Source: Hyaloscypha bicolor E | Lineage: Eukaryota > Ascomycota > Leotiomycetes > Helotiales > Hyaloscyphaceae | NCBI RefSeq assembly: GCF_002865645.1 | Contig: NW_020194557.1 | Span: forward strand, 496,001-560,000 | Length of the DNA stretch: 64,000 nucleotides | Reading direction: 5' to 3' | Shown here: one piece after another, positions 50,701 through 62,000 of the stretch | How positions within the stretch are numbered: the stretch's first letter is position 1 | Layout of the letters: each line of letters begins with the position of its first letter | Translations under genes and position numbers: made by a program | The notes under the pieces: model-generated | Databases searched by the model: none | What the model was told of the DNA's origin: nothing | The model's input: the letters and a program-made list of their open reading frames with translations, nothing else

Positions 50701-53700
50701 AGCACGTTTGAATTAGCCTATTTCTGGTTTTAATAATTAGCTTCCTTATTTATTTTCTCTTTAGTTTTACTATTTAATCTTCTACTTTAGCTAAGCTATT
50801 TACTCTTTCTATAGAGAATCCTCCCATTTCTATTAAGCTATCCGCTTGTTCTATAGGTGAGCTTCCTGCTTCGCTTATAGGAGCTATTAGTAAACCTTAT
50901 TACTAGTCCTAAGAAGATCCTTCCCTGCTTTTATTAGTTTAGTATACTTCCCTAATAGTTCTAATATACTCTATTATATCTCTCTCTATAGTACTAAGCC
51001 TTCTTGAGAGCTTAGTATCTTTATTTCTACTACTCCTAGGCTCTAGTATACTTTCTGGCTCTGGAGTACTTTATGGAATTATAAGTCCTATTCCTAGTAA
51101 GGCTATAGAGCTCCCTACTCCCGAGTCATAACTAATTAATACGCTTGTAAGCTCTTTTAATTATTAGTTCGTTTGCTTATTATTCCCTAGTTCAGGCTTA
51201 TTTTCTATTTACTCTAATAAGCTATTATATTACAATTCCTTATTCTCAAAAATTAATTTAGTATCCTAAATCTCATTCTCTAAAAGCAGTTCTACTATAT
51301 CCTTTATAATCTTTATACTATAGCCTTTAGTATATTCATAATCCTTTTTATAGAGTATATTCTCATTAAATATAATATTATATATAATAATTACTTTATT
51401 AAATACGGGAACCCAGATTTTGTAAATATTAGATATAATATATCTAACTAAATATCCGATATACCCGTATAATATAACCTTAAATACTCTCTTATTCCGT
51501 CCTACTTCATAGTCCTTAATTATTAGATATGCCCTAGAACTATATATATAAATCCCATTCTAATTAGGCCTGAGATTAACTATTATTTAAGCTATAAGCT
51601 CTAGGTCATATTAATAGAAATAATTACGGAACTACAAATCAAGTACTTTATTCGGTATTCTCTAATAATTTATATATAAGGGGCTCCGATTATATAAGTA
51701 GATTGCGGCTATAGAGCTCTTCGGCTATAGCTTTTCAGGTAAATTAGCTATTAAGCATATTATAATAGCCTTATTTATAATCTCCTACCCTGCTTACTTA
51801 ATACTACTATTTGGCTCATATATATATAAAAAAGAAAACTCGATTTTAATACCTTCTTTCTTTGCCCAGATCTAATAGGCTAATATTCCTTAAATCGGAA
51901 TAACTACTTTCTCCTAATTATACTTAATATAAGTAATTAAAAGATTATATTACTTATATATCTACTATTTAAAATCCCTAATTATATTAAATACTACTAA
52001 ACCCCCTTTACTTTATAGAAGATATCTAAAGAGCTTTCTACTAAATTCGTCCTTAATTATTAGAATCTAGCTCAAACTATTATAGCTATTTAGGTAATTA
52101 AATAAGTCCTATAAGATCCTCTAAAATAGTCAAACAGACTTCCTCTTAGTTAGCCTATACAAGATTACTTACCTGGCATATACCTAAGTACAAAATTCAC
52201 ATATAATTCTTATTAGTCCATTAATTTTCATATTATATATGTAATTAATAAGCTTTTATAGAGCTTTATAGGCTAAATACCCTGCTCTCGTATACTATTT
52301 TTCTTCTAAATTACTTCTCGGCTTAAGATACTTCCTAGATCTCTTATACCGAGCTCTAATTAAATATTCGAGTATTAGAAACATAAGTATATTACTAGTA
52401 CTAGTAGGAATTTCGAACGGAACATTAGAATAAGTAGAGAATAGCTTATATTTAAGGAAAACTAAATTAAACCTATACTCTAATTATATTAATATCACGT
52501 TCTCTTTATAATCTCCTAGTCTAATTATAAGATTATATTCATAATATTAAGCTTTCTTTTCTGCCAGGCAAGCTTTAGAAATAATATTTATATAAAATTC
52601 TTTAATAACTATAATATTATAAAGAATTAGATCTTTAGTATATAGTCCTATAAGTCTATTAATTACGTTTTTAATTATACGAGTACTATATCTAATAATC
52701 GGAAGACTAGTTATTCCTGCTTCTATATAATTATTAATTTTCGCCTTAATAAAAGTACTAGAATTAATTAGATCCTTACTATTAACCAGGTATATAGTAC
52801 CATAGTTATCTAGTAAGGTACTCTAAGAGAGCAGATATCTTAAGAAATCGAGTATTATATAGATCTCCTAGCCTAGGCTCTGGATTATAAGTATAAGATT
52901 TACTAGAGCAGTATTAAAGTTCCTAGGAAACTAGGTTCCGGATACTTTAGGCTCCTTTTTAGAACTAGTACCGGATATTAACTTCTCTATAGCTTATCTA
53001 CTAGTAATTTTTATACCGTATTTCTCTTTTAGCTAAGGTTTTAGATCCTTCTAATACTCGGTCAAGATTCTTTCCCGGATTTTTCTAATCTATTCCTTAT
53101 TAGGCTTAAATTTTATTTAAGTTTTACTTAATCCGGTAATTATAATTTCTATAGTAATATAGCTAAGTAAGTCCCACTTATACTTATAGGTTTTAGAACC
53201 CTTATAAGGGTACTTATAGCACTTATTCTTATCTAAATCGGGTTTACCATCTAATCCTTTACTAGTTTAATTCCCGAGTATAGCAAAGATTATAGGAGCT
53301 CCTAAGTACTTAGTATTTTGGTTTTCCAAAATAATCCAATTAAATACCTGGCCATACTATTCGAGTATAAGGATTAGAAGCCCTAGCTCGTCTTTACTAT
53401 ATAGATTACTAAGCTATTCTATTACCCAGGTTAGTATGAGTTTCCGCTAGAGGGCTATTAAGAACTCAATTACTACTAGAGTACCTTCGATTTCGGCAAT
53501 TTTGAGAGCTCTGGCTCTATTAAGTACCTTCTCCTAATTAGTAAACTAGTACTTTAGGCTTACTCCTTCTTTACTTACTTATAATAGGACCGAGCTATAT
53601 ACTCTCCGAGCAGCAGTAATTTATACTATATTTATAGAACCGTATTTCATTAATAAAGCCTTGAGAACCTCGTAAATAGAGCTCTGCTTACTCTCTTTGA

Positions 53701-54160
53701 GGCCTAATATAGAGTTTATAAGAATCTCTATATTAACTATTTAACGGAGCCACTACCTAATCACACGGTAGCATACTAGCTTATTCGTCCAGTCCAGTTT
53801 CTTGATCTTATAGTCCCGTAAGAGCGCCAAATAGTAATCTCTAATATCCCCGAATATTACAGGCTATAGAGATACTGGTTTTAATTCTTTTTTAACTATA
53901 GGTCGAGTATCTTTGTCCCAATTTTCTGCATTAACTTAGTATCTGGTATAGTAATTCTCTGTTTCCTTTAGTATAAGCTCGTTAATTATAGGGAAAGGCC
54001 TGGGAGGAGCTACCATATTCGTTTTAATTACTTTATTATTAAATAGGTTAATCTTATCCCAGATACCCTTATTACCGGCTACTCTATAGAGAGCGTCGAA
54101 CCAGTCCGCCCAGAAACTATAGTTCTTTAGGACAATAATCTTTACCGTAGCTTCTGACAT
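47720..54160 (-). pseudogene. Copia-D gag-pol remnant
   Basis: The N-terminus of Gag is still open at 54160-53936, starting with a true ATG: MSEATVKIIVLKNYSFWADW, the usual opening of copia Gag, followed by a 75th-codon stop. RT active-site box at 49843-49814. RNase H should lie near 48300-49000 and integrase near 51000-52500 by position. Stops are frequent, but fewer than in Gypsy-C around it, consistent with a younger insertion. Confidence 0.75.
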
Positions 54161-54335
54161 AATCGTAATTAAGCTTTAGAAACTATAAGAACTATGGAAA
54201 TGGTTTCTATTAATTAGTTAATATCGGAAATACGAACTAAAATGTGATTTTCGAAGAATAAATTAAATAAGCTCTTGAATACTCTCTGCGGCATACTAAT
54301 TAGGAAGCTTATTAGTGCAAGGCCGGGCTTATAAC

Positions 54336-54506
54336 TAATATACATAAAGATTACAGAGTAAGAAGTTATATTAGATAGTAAAAGAGTTTATTAAACTAAC
54401 TAGAAAAGAGCTTAAGTAAAGTATAAAGCTTTAGGAAGTAAGTATATAGATCCTAACTAAGCAGAGCAATCGCACTAGCCCTAATTCAGTAATTCTCACT
54501 ATAATA
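54336..54506 (-). repeat. Copia-D LTR (right; 5' LTR of the element)
   Basis: 171 bp. Carries TATACATAAAG and AAGAAGTTATATT at sites that are TGCACGTAAAG and GGGAGTTGCATT in the left LTR. Confidence 0.88.
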
Positions 54507-54511
54507 CTAAT

Positions 54512-56057
54512 TATATAAGAAAATAAAAATACTTTATTTCTTAGTAACTAGCTTAAATTAATTTCTATTATATTTATATAATATGGCCCTAAAGAGAAAA
54601 CTTCTTTTAGGAGTTCTCGTTTTCCTATTCTATATTCTTAGATAACTTACTTATAATAAGTATTACTAGCTTAGCTACTAAGACTTATTTTATATACTTT
54701 ATTTTAGGTTTTAGATAATTCCTAGATATATAACTAAATCTATTATAATTATAGTACTTAAGATTTAAGAATCTGGGCTTTAGGATAATAGGCTTATCTA
54801 TTACTAGAGTCTTAGGAATAGGCTTTATATAAGGGGCGCCTTCTGAGCTTAGCTTATTTATATCTTTATTAGCTTTCTTAGATACCTGGTTTTTCTTTTT
54901 ATAATAAGCTTGGATTTACTAATTATTTATAATATAATATTATATAAACTTTATAATATAAATAGTCGAATTATTATAGTATATAGCTATAGCTTCTTAA
55001 AGCTTTTAGGTAAGTTTATTATTTAGGTTATTCTTAAAGTCTTATAGATTAATATTTCTATCTATTATATATCTTAGAAATAAAATATAAAATTCCTAAA
55101 AATCTAGCCCTTTTTTATAAATAGCTTCTTAAAGGCTTGCCAAATATTATATTCTTTATTTGAGTTACTATATAGCTTCTCTAGATAAGTATATAGTTCT
55201 CTAATAATCTTATATATATATTAACTATTCTAATTTAGGTAAGAAAAGATTAGTATAAGAATATAGCTATTTATATAGCCGGAAATATAAATAATCTTAA
55301 GGTTCTTTATTTAGTAAATATTAGAATTACTATAAAGCTTATTCTTAATCTAAACTAACTAATTATTAAAGGCAATATTATTCTTAATTATATCTTTAAA
55401 AATAAGAGAATTAGAAAATTTAACTAAATATTTATTTTTTAGAATAAAGAAACTAGTTATTTCTATAGGCTATATAATAAGCTTTTTAATAATAGCTTTA
55501 TTTTTTTATAAGATTTGCTTAGTTTCTTTTAGCTAATTATAATAATTCTTGCTATAAGTAAGAATATTATATATCTTTAGAATTAGCTTAATAATTTTCT
55601 TATATAAAGCCTCTAGGTTCTAAAGTAACTCTTGGAAGTCTGCTTTTAATAGAGTAAGTTCCTCTTTTTTCTCGGCTTTCTAAAAGAAAGTATTTCTCTT
55701 ATTATAAATATTAATGGAATATTTGGACTTCTTAGAAGATTTAATAAGAGATTCTAGTTTACTTTCTAGTAATATACTAGTAGTATCTCGTATTATAGCT
55801 TCTTCTAACTTATCTAGTTATTCCGGAACTTGCTTTCTTATAAATCTTTATTTAGTAATAAGGTTATTAGCCTATTTCCTTATCTAGCTAGTCTAGAGCT
55901 TTCTTACCTAGTTATTCTAGGGCTTTCTTTTATTCTAATATTAGTTAATTAGTACGGGAATAGCTATAATATATTATATTTATACTTATTAAAAACTAAT
56001 TAGATAAGTATTATTTAAATCCTCTATAGAATTAAGAAATAAGTAAGCTTTGAATTA
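54512..56057 (-). pseudogene. Gypsy-C 5' (gag-side) remnant
   Basis: Lies between the nested Copia-D and the 5' LTR, in the place of gag. Heavily stopped. The sequence alone gives no clear domain; assigned by position. Confidence 0.5.
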
Positions 56058-56317
56058 TATTATAAGTATAAGATCTAGGGCCTAGAAAATATAATTAAAC
56101 TATTTCTATTTTAATAATTTAAAGCTAAAGAAAAAAGAGGATCTTAAAGAAGCCTCGAATCTAAATAATTATAAGCTATATACGGGCCTATATACTAGCT
56201 TAAGCTCGGGGTTATATATAATAATTAGGTAATTATAAATGCCTTATTTAGATACCAGATATCTTTCTAGCTCTAGTCTAATTCTTACTAGTATTATATA
56301 TTATAATAACTATAATA
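56058..56317 (-). repeat. Gypsy-C LTR (right; 5' LTR of the element)
   Basis: 260 bp, more strongly C-to-T/G-to-A changed than the left copy. Confidence 0.88.
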
Positions 56318-58220
56318 GATATTATAATTTGACTTTTATAAAAAAGCAGGAATTATAAATAAAGAATTCGGAAATAAAGCTTTATAATATAGTATTCTAA
56401 AATAGGAAAAAATATCTAAAATATTATATTATAGATATAAAATATTTAGTAAAAATAATAAGATAATTAATAATATTATTAAAATAGATCCCTAGCTTAT
56501 TTATATTAGTTAAGCTAAATAAAAATAAAATCTTTATAAATATAATATAGAATTATACTTATTTAATTAGTATTTTTACTATTATAGATCTAATAAAAAA
56601 TATAGATCTAATATTAAACTAGATATTAATTTAATTTTTAGTAGTTTTATTAAATTTAATATTATTATTAGTTTATTATAAAGCTTTGAATTAGTTAGAA
56701 CTAGTAATTAAGAATCTAAAAGCTCTAGTATTAATTATAAATATCTAAATATCTTCTATTTATTTAATAAATCCTAAGATATAGTTCTTATTTATTATTT
56801 AATATATAAGAAAAAGAAAAGTAAGGTTATTTATAAAAGTAATTAGAAAGCTTTTAATAGAAATAAAATAGGAATCTGAATAATATTTCTTTTCTTTATT
56901 TATTTCTACTAATAAAGCTTTAAAAGTATTATTTTCTAGTTTGTTTTTATTATTCTTATTATTTTCTTTTTCTTTAATTTTAATAATATATTATATATAA
57001 ATATTACTAAAGTATTTATTAAAGTTATAAGAGTTTTAGAATCTAAATTAGTAAATATTTCTATTCTTAAATCGAGTTTTCTTAGTCTTTTATTTTTCTA
57101 ATATATATTTTTATAAATAATATTCAGGTTTTTTATATATAAAATATAACTTTAGAATATAATTATTATAATTATAAGACTTGAAATAATTATTATAGAT
57201 TTCAAAGTTATAATTAGATCTATATTAATAATTTCTAAAGAAATAATAGCTTAAAGAATTTTAAAAATAGTATTATTAATTAGTAAAATAGGTTTTAGTA
57301 TTAATTTATTACTTCTTTTTATAAGTAATAATAAATAATTAGAGCTTATTAATAAGCTAGCCGAGTTTATTAGAAGAATTTAAAACTATATATTAGTATA
57401 CTAGTAAGCCTTAATAGGGAATAATAATCTTATTATATAGAAATTTAGTACTTTATAAAACAGAAATAAGGCTATATTATAATTTATATAATTTATTAAT
57501 TAGTATTTAAATAAATTCAATTTTTTTTTAGAGTTCTTTACTATTATAATTACTAAAGTAATAGTATTTTATTTATTTAAATTTTAATAATAGAAACCGA
57601 GGCTTTTAAAAAAGCTATAAATATTAGTATAAGCCTTTTTATATATATAGCTCAAAAGCTAGTTATTATAGAAATAGTTTTATACTAGTTTCTTTAATAT
57701 AATAGAAAAAGCTTTTACTAATATCTATTCTAGAAGCTTTATATATTAGTAAATATTAAAGAAAATAATAAGTTTATAATTAAAACCATTATTAGTTCTA
57801 TTATATTTCTATATTTTAGAATATATTTTTATTATTTTTCTAATAAGCCTTTTAGTAATAATAATAGATATTAATTAATAGAAGTTCGGATTTAGTAATA
57901 ATACTAGTAATAATAAAAATAGAAGTAATAAATAGCCTTAATTTAGTAAAGATAAATAAATAACTTAATTTTTTAATTAAAAGTATCTAATTCTTTTATA
58001 TCTAATTTTATTTAAAATAAAATAAACTAATATAATAGGTTATTAAAAAAGATTTATTCTAATTAGACTATTATTAATAATATTAGCTTTATTTTATATA
58101 CTTTTTATTTTCTCTTAAATAAGATTAATAAAGAATTATATAATAGTAAAGTTCTTATAATTCTATTTAATATAAATATTATTATACTAAAATTAGATTC
58201 GAAGATTTTATAAAGATATA

Positions 58221-58524
58221 TATTAGTATAGCTATTTCTTTAGGAATTATATATATAGTTACGGGATACGGGATATAAGTAATAGAATATAAGTAATAGG
58301 ATATAAGTAATAGAATATGAAATACGAGATATAATTATATAATCTCGCATCTTATTAGTAATTTAATTAGTAAACTAGATTTCTTTAGGCTTAGTAGATT
58401 TAGGAATTATATATTAATACTATAATATTATAATTCCTATTTCTGAATAATAACTTTACTAATCTTATATAAATAGTACTTCTATACCTATATAATAGTA
58501 TTATATATTACTAGTAAACTAATA
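58221..58524 (+). repeat. Copia-4 5' LTR (304 bp)
   Basis: TATTAG...CTAATA ends; about three 14-bp units. Homologous to 6477-6776 and 15592-15893. Confidence 0.9.
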
Positions 58525-59059
58525 CTAATTAGTTTATATATATAAATCAGATAGTAAGAAAAATTAAGCTATACTTACTCAAGATTCGGTTCCTTAGAAA
58601 TAAAGCCATTATTCTATATTAAAGAGGGAATAACTATTAATTACTTTTACCTATAATTCGGTTTTATAAGAAGAAAAAGATACTTAATTTTACTAAGGCC
58701 TAACTAAGCTATATTAAAGAAAAGAAATAATAATTGCCTTTACCTATAATTCGGTTCTATAAGAAAAGATACTAATTCTTACTAACTACTAAATAATTAA
58801 CTATTTAATTATCTAACTATTTTATAAAACTACTTTCTTTACTAAAAATTACCCTCTTTATAACTACTTAAATACCTGGGGCTCTTAAGCTTTAGAACTA
58901 TTAAGTTCTCCCGAAATCTCAATATTTTATTTCTTAAATTTCACTTCCTAAATTTCTTATTATAGGCGAAATTTTACCTTAACTATAATAACTCCTATTT
59001 ACTTATCTTATAAACTACTCTTCTTTTTACAAATCTATTCTTTTTATAAATTACTATAC

Positions 59060-62000
59060 CTCGAACTAAGTATAAGCCTATAAAATATATAATAGTAGAA
59101 CCTATTATAATAAATAATTCCTTTATTAAATCTATTTAATCTAATTATTTTATATTTATAAAAACTAATAATTTCAAGGAAATAGTAATAAAATAGAGAT
59201 ATAAAATTAATCTAGATATTATTATAGTATATAAGATATCTGAATTCTTAAATACTAAGCTATTTTAATATATTTTCTATAAGATAATTAATAATAATCT
59301 TTAGGAACTATTTAAATATAACTTTAAGAACTTTACTTATTAAGGGAACTTTAATAAGTTTAAACTCCCGGAAATACTATATTTATATAAGGTTCTTTAA
59401 TGCGGCGGCATATATATATAATAGAATATTAATATTCTTATTATTATAACTATCCTGCTTTTTATTATTAAGGAAGATATATAGTATATCTAGATAAATA
59501 AGAATCTAATAATAGCTAGACTAGACTATATTAAGGAACTAATCTTATTAGACTTTATTATTCTTACTAAGAATAAATACCTAGAACCTATTATCTTTAA
59601 TATTCTTATATTACTATTACCTTTTTACTATTATATCTTATATTTATATTAGATTTATATACTAATATAGAAGCTCTAGAAATAAATAATATATTTCTGC
59701 TAGTATTACTATTCCTACTAGCTCTATTACTATTACTATAACTATATTCGAATACTTCCAAAATACTTTTAATTATAAGACTTATTAGAGAAGTTACTAA
59801 GATCTATACTAAAGAATAAAAGTATAATAAATCTAATAGTAATTTTAATTATAAACTTATTATTTTCCTTAATATCTATTAATATATAAAGCTTTTATAA
59901 GAAGTACTAATATAAGGTTTTTCTATTATACTAAAGAAACTAGCTCAAGACTACTTCTATAATAACTAGCTCTCTTAATATATATATAAAGAGGCTTATA
60001 TTAATATCTATAGCTTTTTTAAAGGCTCTAGATTCTAATATTAAAATTTAGATAAGTGAAATGCTACTATATTAGCTTCTATAATAGCTGAATTTCCGGA
60101 AAAGATAATATTTGAGACTATTTAACTACTAATTAATAAACTATATTAACTATAATATAGTTTTATATCTAACTTATAAAATACCAAATTTCTTTATAAT
60201 AAAATTATTACTTTTTATTAAGGCTCCCGGATATATAAATATATAATCTCAGACCCTCTTATAAATCTCGGCTAGCTTATTAATAAGCTCTAGTTATCTA
60301 TTACTATATATAAGAATAAATAATAAGCTAATCCTAAAATCTTTTTTACTAATTAATAATACTATTTTTAAAATTCTTTAAGCTATTATTTCTTTAGAAA
60401 TTATTAATATAAATCTAGCTATAACTTTGGAACCCGAAATAACTACTCTAAGTCCTATAATTATAATAATTATATCTCAAAGTTATATTTTATATATAAG
60501 AACCCCGAATATTACTTATAGAAATATATACTAGAGAAATAAAAGGCTAAGAAAGCTTGATTTAGGAATAGAAATATCTATTAGTTTAGATCCCGAAATA
60601 CCCGTAACTTTAATAAATGCTTTAGTAATACTTATATATAATATATTACTAAAGCTAAAGGTAAAAAGAATAATAAGAATAATAAGAATAATAAGAATAA
60701 TAAGAATAATAAGAATAATAAGAATAATAAGAATAATAAGAATAATAAGAATAATAAGAATAATAAGAATAATAAGAATAATAAGAATAATAAGAATAAT
60801 AAGAATAATAAGAATAATAAGAATAATAAGAATAATAAGAATAATAAGAATAAACTAGTAAATAATACTTTTAAGGCCTTATTAGTAAAAACGAATAAAA
60901 AAAAGAAATATTACCCAGATTTCTACTTTATTTTAATTAAGAGCTTTTTAGCTACTCTTACTACTTCTACTTTACTAATAACTATAGCTAATACTCTTAT
61001 AAATAACCTTATTTCTCTTTCTCTTATATATTAGATAATAGATAAAAACTATATCTTAGAGCCTATTAAATTCTTAATAGAAATCGCCTAGACTTTTATA
61101 ATTAATAATATATTAAGATATAATACTTACTACTTTTATAAAATTATAATTAATACCAGAGCCTCTAGATATTTAATTACTAGTTCTAACTAATTCTAAG
61201 CTCTCTAGTAAACTAATAATAGTATTAAACTTAATAAAACTATTAAAAATTAAATTAATATCTAGTTTAGTATTAGATCTATATCTTCTATTAAATCTAT
61301 AATAGTAAGTATATTAATTAGGTAAGTATAATTCCATATTATATCTTTAAAAACTCTATTTTTATTTAGCTTAGCTAATATAAATAAACTAGGAATCTAC
61401 TTTAATAATCTTACTAATTATCTTATTACTTTTACTAGAAAATATATATTTATAATATAATATTTCGAATACTTTTTCTTGCTTTAAAATACTATATTAT
61501 AAGGCTTTATTTCCGAATTCTTTACTTATAATTCCTGCTTTCTTATAGAAATCAAATTATAATATCTATATTATTATTTTAGTTATTTATTTATTAGTAA
61601 GCTCCGAAATATACTAGAATAAGCAGGCTATAATATTAATATAAAAGCCCTTAAGTACCTTATAAAATATTATAAATAATACCAGAAATATAGCTAATTA
61701 CTCGGATAATTCAAGTTTAATCTAAGAAATAATATTAGCTTTAATTATTCTATTATTATTAATATTTTCTATATTTCTAGTAAGCCTATACTTTATATTA
61801 TTAATAAAGGTATTTAATATTAAGCTAGCTAATAGCTCTAGAATATTAGTATAATATATATCTGAAATATACTTAAATAATACTAGATTAATAACTATTT
61901 AGGCTCTTCTAATTAGATTATAGTAAATACCGGAAAGTAGTTTACTAGTAAGAAGTTTATTTAGCTTGCAAATACTATAAGAATTAAGATTAAGATTATT

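Larger units (their letters stand above)
47549..54506 (-). mobile_element. Copia-D: Ty1/copia element of a second family
   Basis: Complete minus-strand copia, 6958 bp, equal 171-bp LTRs (47549-47719 and 54336-54506), target duplication CTAAT (47544-47548 and 54507-54511) within Gypsy-C. The minus strand reads VFIIFYINDFQVLY, the RIP form of the copia F-Y-V-D-D-F box, starting at 49843. Gag starts beside the right LTR. LTRs unlike those of Copia-1 to Copia-4. It is the innermost element of a three-level nest. LTR ends may be shifted by 1-3 bases because the flank repeats TAAT. Confidence 0.88.
43229..56317 (-). mobile_element. Gypsy-C: Ty3/gypsy element, split by Copia-D
   Basis: Minus-strand gypsy with LTRs 43229-43489 (261 bp) and 56058-56317 (260 bp), starting TATTATAAG and ending AYYATAATA. 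Target duplication AATAT/GATAT, one G-to-A apart, in Copia-3. On the minus strand at 46123-46082 it reads YIAYLNNILIYLNN, the RIP form of the gypsy Y-L-D-D-I-L-I-Y-S box. Without the nested Copia-D it would be about 6.1 kb. A different family from Gypsy-A and Gypsy-B. Confidence 0.85.
41578..58220 (-). mobile_element. Copia-3: minus-strand Copia-1 family element, split by Gypsy-C
   Basis: Two pieces of one inverted copia. The right piece (56318-58220) is the reverse complement of the gag, gag-protease linker, protease and pre-integrase regions of Copia-4. The left piece (about 42550-43228) is the reverse complement of the integrase region of Copia-1 and Copia-4. The break lies within the same short sequence on both sides, flanked by a 5-bp duplication (AATAT at 43224-43228, GATAT at 56318-56322). 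41578-42550 may continue this copy or be something else: its minus frame is Lys/Asn-rich, as an acidic region would be after RIP. The 5' end toward 58220 is lost where Copia-4 begins. Confidence 0.8.
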
